Shown: positions 1 to 9,114, counted from the first letter of the stretch. The stretch is 64,000 bases of DNA from Prolixibacteraceae bacterium (GCA_019720755.1 CP081303.1:4088501-4152500); one strand, 5' to 3'. The notes: a model not told the origin generated them from the sequence alone. A program made the numbers and translations.

Positions 1-238
1 TCTCGAGTCTATATACTCCTTCATGAATCCAGATATAAGATCCTTTAGAAGGATACTTCTTACTCTCTCGAAGAATATCAATCGCTTTTTGAATAGAACG
101 TACAGGATGTTTTAGGGTCCCATTATGACTGTCATTACCTTTTAATGACACATGAATATCTTTGGCAAATGTAGTTGTAACGACGATGCATAACAAAGTA
201 GAAATTAGCATACACTGCCTTGTAAATAATTTCAACAT
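1..238 (-). CDS. Exported beta-helix (DUF1565-like) protein, N-terminal part
   Basis: The window edge cuts this gene, leaving the first 79 codons. It starts MLKLFTRQCMLIS, with a hydrophobic signal peptide ending near TTFAKD. The mature start, IHVSLKGNDSHNGT followed by HPVRSIQKAID, is the usual opening of right-handed beta-helix proteins (pectate-lyase or DUF1565 type), in which a 'GNDsnnGT..PfrTIqkAi' segment precedes the coils. Such proteins are often exported polysaccharide lyases or hydrolases; the catalytic part lies outside the window, so no substrate can be named. It lies 65 bp downstream of the sulfatase gene on the same strand, and the two probably form one transcription unit for sulfated glycan breakdown (inference). 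Confidence 0.7.
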   Translation of the reverse strand, partial: MLKLFTRQCMLISTLLCIVVTTTFAKDIHVSLKGNDSHNGTLKHPVRSIQKAIDILRESKKYPSKGSYIWIHEGVYRLE

Positions 239-303
239 ATTAATTTGATTGGGTTTAATTAATTTAACTTGTGAGATTTATTAACGGAATTATCATTTAA
301 AGG

Positions 304-1926
304 TCAATCATTCCAATGATCCTTTATAGATTTTTCAATAAGAGGGTATCTTTTATCCTTCTCATTTAGATCTGTTCTTAACTTCACTAACCGTTGTTTT
401 AATTCGATAATGATATCGCTGTATGCTGGATTTTTATAGCGATTATCCATTTCGCATGGATCTTCTTTGAGGTCATAAAATTCCCATGCAACAGGAGTAT
501 TCATCTGGGCTAAGCTCTCTTTCTTCGATCGTGATCCCCTTTTTTGTGATTTATAATTTTGTCCATAGAATAGAATCAACTTATATCGTTTAGTTCTTAT
601 CCCAAAATGGGCAGGGTTACAATGATTGTGTGCCATATGCATCCAATAACGATAGTAAGTTTCTTGTTGCCATCCTTCTGGCTCTTCTCCTGTTTCAAGG
701 ATATATTTAAAACTGTGTCCTTGCATCTTCGAAGGGACACTACCTCCTGCTAGCTCAATGATTGTTGGAGCAAAATCAGTATTGTTAATGATTGCTTGAG
801 TTTTGGTGTTTGGTTTGATCATTTTTGGATAACGCACTAAAAATGGCATTCTCATAGACTCTTCGTAAATCCATCTTTTATCTATATAATCATGCTCACC
901 TAAATTAAATCCTTGATCTCCAGTATAGATGATGATCGTTTTTTCCATTAAATCATGTTTTTCTAGATAATCAAAGATTCTCTTTACATTATCATCTACT
1001 CCTTTCACGCAACGTAGATATCGTTTCAAATACTCCTGATATGCTTCATGTTTGTATTCTATATCAGATAAGGATTTATCGATATCCATGTGTTGTCCCA
1101 TATTTCGAACAATATTTCGACGTCCAACACTTGATCCTATGATGTCTATTAAAGAGTCGTTGATCCCTCGTGTAGCGATTGAACCGTGGTTTGCTTGATA
1201 GTACATACTTGCAGGTTCAGGAATGACGGTGTTTTCTAGATAGTTGTTATATTTGGGGTTAAACTCAAACATGTCATGAGGTGCCTTAAAATGGTGCATC
1301 AGAAAAAAAGGTTTATTCGGATCTCTTTTATTTTCCAACCACTCTAATGAGATATTAGTAACAATATCAGAAGAGTGTCCATTGTATTGATGCCCTCTTA
1401 TAGAATCGACTTTGTGTCTATTCTTCTTGATTTGTGTTTTTTTGTAGTTGTTCTTTTCATAAAGAACAGGATCGAAGTAACTTCCTTGGTTATAGAATAC
1501 ATTGTAGTAATCAAAGGCTTCTGGTGCTTGATGAAGATGCCATTTGCCGACCACTGCAGTTTCGTAGCCTAGTTGATGCATTTCTTGAGCCAAATATTGT
1601 CTTTTAATAGGTAATTTTCCTGCTAAATCGAGGACCCCATTGGTTTGACTGTATTGACCTGTCATAATACATGCTCGAGATGGAGTACAGATAGAGTTCG
1701 TACAAAATGCATTCTTGAACAATATGCCTTCTTTTGCTAATCTATCTATCGTTGGTGTTGGGTTCAAAGGTGCAAGCCTGCTCTGATACGCCCCAATAGC
1801 TTGGCTTGTATGGTCATCCGACATGATAAATAGAATATTCGGACGCTGCTTCTTTTTTTTACAGAATGCTCCGAAAGAGAGGAGCAAAAGAGCGATAAGA
1901 ATAGTCGACTTCTTTCTTGTATTCAT
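304..1926 (-). CDS. Family S1 sulfatase, exported
   Basis: A 540-residue formylglycine-dependent sulfatase. The signal peptide (residues 1-22) ends in GAFC, which could be a weak lipobox. Metal-binding Asp37-Asp38 sit in ILFIMSDDHT. The maturation motif CTPSR (Cys80 to Arg84) followed by TG is of the type whose cysteine becomes formylglycine with the help of an anaerobic-type or FGE maturase. The later YTGDQG motif completes the alkaline-phosphatase-like metal site. Length is normal for S1. It removes sulfate esters from glycans in the periplasm or at the surface; the target sugar cannot be read from sequence. The downstream beta-helix gene suggests polysaccharide use. Confidence 0.92.
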   Translation of the reverse strand: MNTRKKSTILIALLLLSFGAFCKKKKQRPNILFIMSDDHTSQAIGAYQSRLAPLNPTPTIDRLAKEGILFKNAFCTNSICTPSRACIMTGQYSQTNGVLDLAGKLPIKRQYLAQEMHQLGYETAVVGKWHLHQAPEAFDYYNVFYNQGSYFDPVLYEKNNYKKTQIKKNRHKVDSIRGHQYNGHSSDIVTNISLEWLENKRDPNKPFFLMHHFKAPHDMFEFNPKYNNYLENTVIPEPASMYYQANHGSIATRGINDSLIDIIGSSVGRRNIVRNMGQHMDIDKSLSDIEYKHEAYQEYLKRYLRCVKGVDDNVKRIFDYLEKHDLMEKTIIIYTGDQGFNLGEHDYIDKRWIYEESMRMPFLVRYPKMIKPNTKTQAIINNTDFAPTIIELAGGSVPSKMQGHSFKYILETGEEPEGWQQETYYRYWMHMAHNHCNPAHFGIRTKRYKLILFYGQNYKSQKRGSRSKKESLAQMNTPVAWEFYDLKEDPCEMDNRYKNPAYSDIIIELKQRLVKLRTDLNEKDKRYPLIEKSIKDHWND

Positions 1927-2272
1927 CCTACACGTTATATTGGTTTGCGCAACGCAATATAGGTGTAGATTCGCTGTTATTTTGTTGTTTTTATTACAAA
2001 ATGTAACACATTTCCTTAATTGTCAGGTTTATAATGATTTTTGTAATTAAAGTGTCAATAAGAGTTTTGGATGAGAGTAGATATTTCTCTAAGTTGAGTT
2101 TTATATGCCTTATATTTAGATATCTTGTAGATTTGGGATAGCAGTGTGTATCTTGTCCAAAGAGTATATATAGGACCTGATTCATAGGATTGAGTGATGG
2201 ACTAAATATAAGAAGAGAGTATAATAATAAGAAGGAACGTTTAAATAAGACCTAAATGTTATTTATAAAAAT
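1927..2272. other. Intergenic stretch, no gene seen
   Basis: This 346-bp AT-rich gap lies upstream of the sulfatase and downstream of the TonB receptor. It should contain the sulfatase promoter, but I could not identify a complete promoter motif. No credible coding region or RNA gene was seen. Confidence 0.5.
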
Positions 2273-2303
2273 AAAAAGAATGCCTCAGCGAGACATTCTT
2301 TTT
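2273..2303 (-). terminator. Intrinsic terminator after the TonB receptor gene
   Basis: A 10-bp perfect stem (AAAAAGAATG pairing with CATTCTTTTT) with a further CTC/GAG pair inside and a T run on either strand. It starts 7 bp beyond the receptor stop codon. Confidence 0.85.
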
Positions 2304-2309
2304 TTAAGC

Positions 2310-4691
2310 TTATAATAGGTTTCCTATCTTAAGGGTGATAAAAGCAGTTCGTGGAAGTGCAGGACCATAAATGTATCCAGGGTCTCTTTCTGCACCTTTG
2401 TCAAAGTCTGACTGGTATTCGTTGAAAATATTCTTAACGCCAGCATCTAAGATGACACTAACCCCTTTAGGCAACATCCACTTCTTTGAAACTTTTGCTC
2501 CGATATCGTAGAAGTCGTTACTTTTATTTACTATAGTTAAGTAGTTCCCATCTTTGTCTTTATCGTTTAATGGTCCAGAATAAGGAACTAACATTGATCC
2601 AGTATAGTTCCCATTTAGAGCAAAAGTCCATCTTCTGTCAGGGCTATAAGTGATTGTCGCATACCCATATTTCTTTGGTGTTCTAAAATATTCTTTGTAT
2701 CCCTCAATACTGTTTTCACCTGGATCGTTAAAATAACTTTGTTGAATAGTATAGCCTGACTGGAATGTGAATTTACGACCAAATGAAGCGTTCAATTCAA
2801 GGTTTAATCCTTTTACAACACTACCACCAATTGCATTCTTTCTAGTATTTGTCACTACTTTGTTTTCATCAGGTTTTCCATATTCAAAAACAAAAGTGTC
2901 ATTTAATTTAGTATAAAACCCTTCTATTAAAAGTTGTAGACTATTATGTTCCCCAATGTCAGGAGTAATGCTATAAGATCCTGTATAACTAACAGAAGAC
3001 TCTTTCTTTAAGTTTGGATCGTTGTTATGAATCACTTTTCTTGATCCAGAAACCTCAATATGAAGGTCTTCATTGAAAACCTGAGGAGCTCTATATCCTG
3101 TAGATACACTACCTCTTAGTTGTGACCATTTGGTGATATCATATTTCAAAGATAGTCTAGGTGAAAATGCATTTCCTGAAGGTACCTTTGATCCTTCATT
3201 GCTTTTATCTTGGATATCATAGTGGTCAAACCTTGCCCCCAAACTGATGGTTGTTCTGGTTGTCTTCATCTCAAGTTGAGCAAAAGTTCCTAGTATATTA
3301 AGAGTTTGATCTGTAATATCAGTACTAATAGGGTTATTAAGATCTGTCTTATCGATTTTGTTATCGTCTAATTTGTCTCCGTTGTCCTCTACACCAACTG
3401 TTGCATCTACATCAAAGTAGCTTAGATTAAACTTTTGGTTGTATTGTAGGCCAACATTATATACAAGATCAGTGGTTTTACCGAATGCTGTTCTGTCTTG
3501 ATTAGCACCATAGTAAGAGTCTCTATCAATATGTTGCATTGATGCATACACGTTTAGAACACCATCATTTTCTGTGAATTTTTTCCATTCTGTAGTTACG
3601 GTGTTAATCTTGTGTTTTACACTCTCTGCGATATTTGCTTTATAGACTGGAAGATCTAGTTGGTCTCCACCTCTTCTATCTTCATCAATATGGAAATAGT
3701 CAAAAGTCAACTTACTTCTAAGTCCTGTTTTATGGAATCCTCTAAATCCAATTGTCTTATTTTCCATCTCAGCAAGTTCAGAGTATCCATCCCCATTGGC
3801 ATCATACGCATCTTTATTGCGATAGAACCCAAAAATAGATATTCCTGTCTTGTTGTTCTTAGAAACGACCGAAGTATTAAAGTTTACATTATAGTCTTTT
3901 GCTGGTGAGCCATCCAGTCCTACACCCATATTTTGGTACGAAGAAGAGAATTGGAAAGTATTATTTATTGGATCTTTTGTAATCATGTTAATGGTACCTG
4001 CTATAGCGCTTGAACCATATAATGCTGAACCACCACCTCTTACTACCTCTACTCTTTCAATCATATTTGCAGGGATCAATTCTAATCCATAGACACTTGC
4101 CAATCCGCTAAAAATGGCGCGTCCATTGATTAATATTTGAGAATATGCACCCTCCATACCATTCATTCGAACTTGAGTGAAACCACAATTTTGGCAATCG
4201 GTCTCCATACGTACACCTGGTGTGTAGTTCAGTCCTTCACTTAAAGTGACTGCACTTGTTTGAGTAAATAGCTTTGGGCTGATTGTATTGACAATCACTG
4301 CAGCCTCTTTTCTATTTGTCTCGTTCCTATTCGCAGTGACTACCACCTGATCTAAACCAATATTATCCTCTTCTAACTCAAAGTCTAGGGATAAATTCTT
4401 TCCCTCTTTAACATTCACCTCTTTGGTGATTGGTTTGTATCCAATTGCTTTACATATAATGGTTTGTTTACCAAGAGGTAAATTAAAAAGCTCGTAATGT
4501 CCTTCAATATTTGAAGCAGCCCCTAAAGTAGTACCAGATAAAATAATATTAACAAATGGAATCGCTTCATTATTGCTTTTAACAGTACCTTTAATCGAAG
4601 TCGCTGGTGTTTTTTTGTTACTTGCTAGACCACTCGTGATGATAAGTCCCATGATCAAAGTGACAGATATAATCTTTTTAAGAAGTTTCAT
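2310..4691 (-). CDS. TonB-dependent outer-membrane receptor
   Basis: The receptor has 793 residues from the chosen start MKLLKKIISVTLIMG. A longer reading to 4787 adds 32 residues before the signal peptide and is less likely. Order: signal peptide, carboxypeptidase-regulatory-like domain (IKGTVKSNNEAIPFVN onward), the LDQVVVTANR TonB-box region, a plug with DCQNCG and VRMNGMEGAYSQILINGR, the VEVVRGGGSALYGSSAIAGTIN plug motif, then a 22-strand-type barrel ending in RTAFITLKIGNLL. It imports a metal chelate or similar small ligand using TonB energy. The upstream His-rich exported protein suggests a metal substrate, which is inference. The CQNCG pair in the plug is common in a Bacteroidota receptor subgroup of unknown ligand. 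Confidence 0.92.
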   Translation of the reverse strand: MKLLKKIISVTLIMGLIITSGLASNKKTPATSIKGTVKSNNEAIPFVNIILSGTTLGAASNIEGHYELFNLPLGKQTIICKAIGYKPITKEVNVKEGKNLSLDFELEEDNIGLDQVVVTANRNETNRKEAAVIVNTISPKLFTQTSAVTLSEGLNYTPGVRMETDCQNCGFTQVRMNGMEGAYSQILINGRAIFSGLASVYGLELIPANMIERVEVVRGGGSALYGSSAIAGTINMITKDPINNTFQFSSSYQNMGVGLDGSPAKDYNVNFNTSVVSKNNKTGISIFGFYRNKDAYDANGDGYSELAEMENKTIGFRGFHKTGLRSKLTFDYFHIDEDRRGGDQLDLPVYKANIAESVKHKINTVTTEWKKFTENDGVLNVYASMQHIDRDSYYGANQDRTAFGKTTDLVYNVGLQYNQKFNLSYFDVDATVGVEDNGDKLDDNKIDKTDLNNPISTDITDQTLNILGTFAQLEMKTTRTTISLGARFDHYDIQDKSNEGSKVPSGNAFSPRLSLKYDITKWSQLRGSVSTGYRAPQVFNEDLHIEVSGSRKVIHNNDPNLKKESSVSYTGSYSITPDIGEHNSLQLLIEGFYTKLNDTFVFEYGKPDENKVVTNTRKNAIGGSVVKGLNLELNASFGRKFTFQSGYTIQQSYFNDPGENSIEGYKEYFRTPKKYGYATITYSPDRRWTFALNGNYTGSMLVPYSGPLNDKDKDGNYLTIVNKSNDFYDIGAKVSKKWMLPKGVSVILDAGVKNIFNEYQSDFDKGAERDPGYIYGPALPRTAFITLKIGNLL

Positions 4692-4840
4692 GTATAAGTT
4701 TTTTCCTCTGATTTGCAAATGGTTAAGACGTTCTTCTCCTGTTAAATAGAGAGAGTGTCCTACTTTTAAATAAAATGTGCACAACATTCCACATTTCCTC
4801 CAAAGAGAGTGTGTATTATGTGACTGAAATTACCTTATGA

Positions 4841-5209
4841 TTATGCTTTAATAGGAGGAGCTCGTAGACGAATGGATCTCGTCGTGACGAGGTACAAGTG
4901 ATGAGGTCGTTCAATGTTAATACATTGAATTATTGTGGATAAGCTTAATGGAACTATCGGTTTATGCGAAGATAAGAAGTGTGTTGAGTTCCATGAAAAT
5001 CCTTGAAAACTATTGCCGTTGTGAGTATGGTTTGTTGGATTACAGCCATTCTCTCCTTGCCCTAGGGGGTGGAAGTGCCAAACTACCTCTCCATTCGAAA
5101 GCGTATGCGAGTGCATGGTAGCAATTGATAGCAATTGCATCCATAACATGACACCTACGATGAGAAATCGGGTGAACAGGTTAACTATTTTTCGATTGTA
5201 TTTGGTCAT
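4841..5209 (-). CDS. Small His-rich exported protein, unknown function
   Basis: A 122-residue protein with a hydrophobic N-terminal segment (residues 10-30) followed by a His-rich region containing MHSH, WHFHP and NHTHNG, a single Cys, and a C-terminus RLRAPPIKA. I do not recognise a named family. Small exported proteins with metal-binding histidines and a terminal 'RAPP' motif occur next to TonB receptors in Bacteroidota, so a role in metal capture or sensing for the receptor that follows is plausible but unproven. A gap of 149 bp separates it from the receptor start. A TACTTTTG -7 element ends only 8 bp before the ATG, so its mRNA may have almost no leader. Confidence 0.6.
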   Translation of the reverse strand: MTKYNRKIVNLFTRFLIVGVMLWMQLLSIATMHSHTLSNGEVVWHFHPLGQGENGCNPTNHTHNGNSFQGFSWNSTHFLSSHKPIVPLSLSTIIQCINIERPHHLYLVTTRSIRLRAPPIKA

Positions 5210-5216
5210 TCAATCG

Positions 5217-5224
5217 CAAAAGTA
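5217..5224 (-). promoter_or_regulatory. -7 promoter element for the His-rich protein gene
   Basis: On the minus strand this reads TACTTTTG, a perfect TAnnTTTG element. No convincing TTTG is found at the -33 position; the region there is T-rich. The expected start of transcription falls at or next to the ATG at 5209. Confidence 0.45.
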
Positions 5225-5291
5225 ATCAATAAATATTAAAAAAATAAAACTTTAGATACTATCAGTCTCTATTCCTTTCTATATATTACAG

Positions 5292-5316
5292 GGCAAGTGT
5301 TCAAAAAACACTTGCC
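5292..5316. terminator. Stem-loop after the imelysin operon
   Basis: A perfect 10-bp stem (GGCAAGTGTT with AACACTTGCC) and a 5-nt loop. It lies 50 bp past the last stop codon of the minus-strand operon. No T run follows on that strand, so it could be a weak terminator or an mRNA 3'-end stabiliser. Confidence 0.5.
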
Positions 5317-5366
5317 TTAGATTAATTTCATGTCGAATACTATGAAATTGAACTGTTTTACCCTCT

Positions 5367-5912
5367 TTATAACTCTTTATTGCTTAATGCTTTTATTTCG
5401 TTAACACTCTCTCCGTGAACGATATTCCAAAGAACATAGCAAAGTTGTCCTGCCCCACTAATCCATGTTAGTTTCGGCTTATTTTGAGCACTTGCCCCAC
5501 TCTGCGCATCGATCATATAAAGTTGATTTTCATTCTCTTTACAGCTAGGTTCTTGTAGTTTTATATCTGAAAATCGAGATGCTGGAGCACCGAGAATTTC
5601 ATTTAATTGGAAGGTTTGTTTTTTGGACAGCTTTTTACCATTGTATTTTTGTAAAGTGTATCCATTAATACCAGAGATACCTAGAAAGGAGCCATGATCA
5701 TCCCAAATAATTTGGACATCAAAGGCTAACTGAGACTTCTCTTTGCTAGTCATTTTTACAGTTCTTGTAAAAATACGATTTCCCTCTTTTATAGTCTCTT
5801 TTAAAGGGGTCATTGTAATTGCTCCCAACTCTTTACTAGGGATGGGTTTCATGCCCATAATAAGGATTTGAAGTACAATGAATACACTTATTATAAAAAC
5901 ATTTTTTTTCAT
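5367..5912 (-). CDS. Exported protein with FMN-site-like motif, last gene of operon
   Basis: A 181-residue protein with an N-terminal hydrophobic anchor or signal (MKKNVFIISVFIVLQILIMG). The body contains FDVQIIWDDHGSFLGISGINGY and, near residues 133-140, IDAQSGASAQ. The DAxSGAS/T pattern resembles the covalent FMN attachment site of the NosR/RnfG-type FMN-binding domain, where the flavin is bound through the Thr or Ser. The rest is too divergent to assign the family with confidence. The start codon overlaps the end of the DUF5777 gene by 4 bp, so translation is probably coupled. In an operon with haem-motif proteins a flavin redox role would fit, but this is inference. Confidence 0.55.
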   Translation of the reverse strand: MKKNVFIISVFIVLQILIMGMKPIPSKELGAITMTPLKETIKEGNRIFTRTVKMTSKEKSQLAFDVQIIWDDHGSFLGISGINGYTLQKYNGKKLSKKQTFQLNEILGAPASRFSDIKLQEPSCKENENQLYMIDAQSGASAQNKPKLTWISGAGQLCYVLWNIVHGESVNEIKALSNKEL

Positions 5913-6793
5913 GACTTTTTATTGTGAAAGAGTCTAACGGATATATTAAACCCAATTCTTAGATTACTAGAGTTTAATTTATAAGCATTATTTGCCATAT
6001 TATCTCCAGTATTTATTCCATATTGATTTCCTATAAACACCTGAAACTTATGTGTAGGAGTACCATAACTAATTCCAACAGAAGCGCCGTCTTTTCCAAC
6101 TTCATCTCTACTACTGTTGTCCCCTAGGAATGTAAGCGCTTGGTTATACTGATAATTAGCGAAAATGCTCATTTTTTTACCAAAACGATATCCCATAGCA
6201 AATGATACTGCACCGATATCATGTGGTTGGGTTGGTTTTGCGGCATTATGGTGAGTGTAGTAAATGCCTAGCATTGTATTTATCTTATAACCGATTTGTT
6301 TTTCTGCTACTAATTGATTCAAATAGCTCCAACGATTGGCTGCATGATAAGTAACACCATAGTTTTCCTTATCCATGCCACTATAACTCGTGGTGAAGAT
6401 ATAACTAACAGAGAGAGGGATACTATTATCTGTCTTCTGTGTTAGAAAACGATATTTAAGTGAAAGATCATAGAAACGATTTTGTTTCTCTGTATCAAAT
6501 ACAAGCATCAGGTTCGAAGTAATTCCATAGGCTAGCCCCATTGTTATATTACTAGGTGCATAAACTCCAAACATATCACTGGCTCCAGTACTAATCTCTC
6601 CAAATCGATGAAATATCCTCAATTCAAGATCCCCTTGTGGAAGTGTTTGAGAGGTTTGTAGATTCTCTATATTGGTTCCCCAGAATAGAGGAAATACATC
6701 TTTTGTATTACGATTCTGACCATAACTAGTATACGAAATGGTAATTAACAAGATAACATAGTTTAGTTTTCTAAGGCACCTTCTTTTATCCAT
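5909..6793 (-). CDS. DUF5777-type outer-membrane beta-barrel protein
   Basis: A 294-residue exported protein. After the signal peptide, PLFWGTNIENLQTSQTLPQGDLE and RIFHRFG are the usual opening of the DUF5777 family, followed by alternating amphipathic strands that end in LRIGFNISVRLFHNKKS. DUF5777 members are predicted to be small barrels and are often encoded beside genes for c-type cytochrome or lipid-like proteins; the function is unknown. The reading frame begins inside the preceding cytochrome-like gene (31-bp overlap), which indicates tight co-translation. Confidence 0.75.
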   Translation of the reverse strand: MDKRRCLRKLNYVILLITISYTSYGQNRNTKDVFPLFWGTNIENLQTSQTLPQGDLELRIFHRFGEISTGASDMFGVYAPSNITMGLAYGITSNLMLVFDTEKQNRFYDLSLKYRFLTQKTDNSIPLSVSYIFTTSYSGMDKENYGVTYHAANRWSYLNQLVAEKQIGYKINTMLGIYYTHHNAAKPTQPHDIGAVSFAMGYRFGKKMSIFANYQYNQALTFLGDNSSRDEVGKDGASVGISYGTPTHKFQVFIGNQYGINTGDNMANNAYKLNSSNLRIGFNISVRLFHNKKS

Positions 6794-7107
6794 AATTCAA
6801 TTTTTTTAAGTTGGTTCTCATTTAATGTGCTTTTTGTAGGATGCCCCTCATATAATTTTAGAAGAAGACGAGTCTCTTTTTCCTCAATAAGCTTCTCCTT
6901 TTGAAGAGACTTGTATGCCTCTGTAGGTTCAAGAGAAAATATGGATGACTGACTTTTATGACAACTAGTACAGCTATTTTCAAAAATAGGGACTATATCA
7001 TTTTTAAAACTTACCTGTTTTAATTCCTGATATTCGATGTCATTATAAGTACACCCTTCAAGTAGCACGAATAAGCAAAACCCAAACATACAAATTATAT
7101 ATTTCAT
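6763..7107 (-). CDS. Small c-type cytochrome-like lipoprotein
   Basis: A 114-residue protein. The signal MKYIICMFGFCLFVLLEGC has a possible lipobox (LEGC, Cys19). One haem-attachment motif, CTSCH, sits in DIVPIFENSCTSCHKS, the arrangement typical of the 'PSD1/cytochrome c-like' domain, where the partially ordered N-terminal helix precedes CxxCH. The C-terminal LKKIELWIKEGALEN is the final helix and matches the C-terminus of the next gene upstream (ETWIKEGALKN), so the two are paralogues. No distal Met ligand stands out. It probably sits at the outer membrane and passes electrons to or from the di-heme oxidoreductase of the operon (inference). Confidence 0.75.
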   Translation of the reverse strand: MKYIICMFGFCLFVLLEGCTYNDIEYQELKQVSFKNDIVPIFENSCTSCHKSQSSIFSLEPTEAYKSLQKEKLIEEKETRLLLKLYEGHPTKSTLNENQLKKIELWIKEGALEN

Positions 7108-7147
7108 TATGTGTTATTTGAAGATGTGAATAATTATATAATATAAA

Positions 7148-7813
7148 CTAGTTCTTAAGCGCTCCTTCCTTAATCCATGTCTCTAAGATTTCAACTTCAA
7201 CAGGGTCTAACACTTCATATTGATGATTCCACGACACCTCTTTTTTCAACACTTTAAGAAGATAACTATTGTCTAGGTCTTTAGGTGTAACTCGCATCAT
7301 CGTTGTTTTATGTGCCTGTTGATTTACTAGATTATCATATGCCACATCTTTATCTAGAGCCAAATGTCCATTTTGTTCTGCTAAATTTGCAGTATGACAC
7401 ATCACACAGTTTCGAAGTAGTCCACTGTTGATCCTATTAAAAGTGGTCAGAGAGGCCGTGATATCAAAGTTAGTGCCCTTTTCAGATGCAACAATTGACT
7501 GCTCGTATATGGATGACTTTACTGTATTCCCTTGTTTTGCTTCCACTTTTAATAATAGAGGTGTGTCTGGTGTTACCTTTAGGTTGACCTGTTGATTCTC
7601 TAGCTTTTCGATCTCTTTAGATTGTACTACATTACTATTTTTCTGGTCGTAAACTGTCACATACAACTTTTGACGTCTCGTTACCAAAGTGGGATGCTTC
7701 AGGTGTATGTCAAGCGTAATGTCTTTTAATAGAGAGTCTGTGGTACTATCGGAAGAACTAGAACATGCAGTGCATAACAGACATGCTAGAAGGGTATAGA
7801 TAAAATACTTCAT
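7148..7813 (-). CDS. Cytochrome c-like lipoprotein with N-terminal beta domain
   Basis: The protein has 221 residues from the start MKYFIYTLLACLLCTAC, chosen because it places a lipobox (CTAC) 17 residues in. A reading from 7831 would add MFHLTI. Residues 20-130 look like an Ig-like beta domain. A C-terminal domain then carries one haem motif, CVMCHTANL, and ends LETWIKEGALKN like its paralogue downstream. Only one CxxCH is present, so it is a monohaem protein. It follows the second porin gene after a stem-loop and precedes the shorter cytochrome by 41 bp. Role inferred: an electron carrier attached to the outer membrane. Confidence 0.72.
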   Translation of the reverse strand: MKYFIYTLLACLLCTACSSSSDSTTDSLLKDITLDIHLKHPTLVTRRQKLYVTVYDQKNSNVVQSKEIEKLENQQVNLKVTPDTPLLLKVEAKQGNTVKSSIYEQSIVASEKGTNFDITASLTTFNRINSGLLRNCVMCHTANLAEQNGHLALDKDVAYDNLVNQQAHKTTMMRVTPKDLDNSYLLKVLKKEVSWNHQYEVLDPVEVEILETWIKEGALKN

Positions 7814-7826
7814 AATCGTAAGATGA

Positions 7827-7859
7827 AACACCTAGCCCCATTGATAAGAGCTAGGTGTT
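7827..7859 (-). other. Intercistronic stem-loop between porin and cytochrome genes
   Basis: A perfect 10-bp stem (AACACCTAGC with GCTAGGTGTT) and 13-nt loop, located between the second porin stop and the cytochrome start. No T run follows. It may protect the 3' end of the upstream message or partially stop transcription. Confidence 0.6.
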
Positions 7860-7878
7860 GTAATGAATATGGATTTAG

Positions 7879-9114
7879 TTAGAAAGAGAATTGGAGTTGA
7901 ACCATTGCTTTATGTTCAGCCAAACCATTGTCGTCGTCATTGGCTTCAAACTCTGTTTCATGTCCTAATTTACTTAGGTGCTCATAATAGGCCTGAAGTT
8001 TTAAGTTATTCCCAATGATGTAGTAATTCAAACCAATAGAATTAGTCATCAAATAGCCTTTCTCTTTAGTCGAATTACGATCCATAAAGTCTACTCTAAC
8101 TGTTGGTTGCAATCTTTTGCTTATAAAGTATCCAGCTTGTGCATAACTTCCCCAATAAGTATATAATGGTGCTGTTTTTTGTCGCTCTACATAGTTCATC
8201 GTCATGCTATATGCTTCTGCATTAAAATAGAATCTATTTTTAAGGACAGCGAACTCAATACCCGTACGATAGTCATTACTACTTTCAGCATTGGCTTCAA
8301 TGTTTGCAGATCCCGAAAGGGCAAATAACATTTTATAATTGTGTAGATCATTAGGATCTCCCTGATGCAATGGCATAGGTCCCATAGGCATATATGCTAG
8401 ACGAGCTGCATAAAGAAGTGAAGGAATACCATAATCATCACTCAATGTATTGGTCGCTCTATTGGTTCCAATACCTGTGCCATTAAAGATTCCTACCCTA
8501 TAGTCAATCTTATTTTTAACTAGTCCATGCATCTGTACCCCAATATCGAAACCTGTTGAGATCTTAGGATTGACACTATTTAATCCAAATGGCATATTTA
8601 CAGTAGTCTGCATCGACGTTGGTGGTGTAGGAAATAGCGTCTGTCCAAGGCGAACCAAATAGGCTTGATTGTATGGAGTCTTAAATTTACCCACTCTAAA
8701 ACGCAAGGAGCTTTTTAGATTAATATCGATCCATGCTTGGTTCAAAAGCGCTGCCCCTGATGCTGCAGTATTTAGGGCGATGTTATAGGTGATTTTATCA
8801 AAAGCAGTACCTGCGAATCCAACCAATGCATAAGGAATTGCGAATCCTGAATTTAGAACATTGTCTTGGTCCATGAGGCTTAAGCCTTCGTCATCATAGT
8901 AGTTAAACTGAGCTCTTGTTTGGATTAAAACGTATGGTTTAAAGAGAAAATCCCCTGCTTTCGTTTGGAAAGAGATTCCATCTTTTCCACTCAGGGAGAT
9001 TAGATCATTCTCAATGTAGTTCTCGTTCTTCTCAGTTGTTTTGCTTGGTTCTTGAGCATTGGCAGTTAATAGTGAAATAACTGCCAATATAAGTGATAAT
9101 GATATCTGTTTCAT
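7879..9114 (-). CDS. Porin, phosphate-selective O/P-like
   Basis: The protein has 411 residues from the start MKQISLSLILAVISLLTANAQ, which gives a clean signal peptide and lies 7 bp after the previous stop codon. The upstream extension to 9216 overlaps the RidA-like gene and is not credible. The mature chain has the O/P-type porin pattern: SGKDGISFQTKAGDFLFKP, then repeated amphipathic strands, RFRVGKFKTPYNQAY (the third-strand 'R.G.fk.Pf' motif), and a C-terminal aromatic, MVQLQFSF, for barrel insertion. It is one of two porins in this operon. They probably let small ions or chelates pass the outer membrane for the imelysin/oxidoreductase system (inference). Confidence 0.82.
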   Translation of the reverse strand: MKQISLSLILAVISLLTANAQEPSKTTEKNENYIENDLISLSGKDGISFQTKAGDFLFKPYVLIQTRAQFNYYDDEGLSLMDQDNVLNSGFAIPYALVGFAGTAFDKITYNIALNTAASGAALLNQAWIDINLKSSLRFRVGKFKTPYNQAYLVRLGQTLFPTPPTSMQTTVNMPFGLNSVNPKISTGFDIGVQMHGLVKNKIDYRVGIFNGTGIGTNRATNTLSDDYGIPSLLYAARLAYMPMGPMPLHQGDPNDLHNYKMLFALSGSANIEANAESSNDYRTGIEFAVLKNRFYFNAEAYSMTMNYVERQKTAPLYTYWGSYAQAGYFISKRLQPTVRVDFMDRNSTKEKGYLMTNSIGLNYYIIGNNLKLQAYYEHLSKLGHETEFEANDDDNGLAEHKAMVQLQFSF

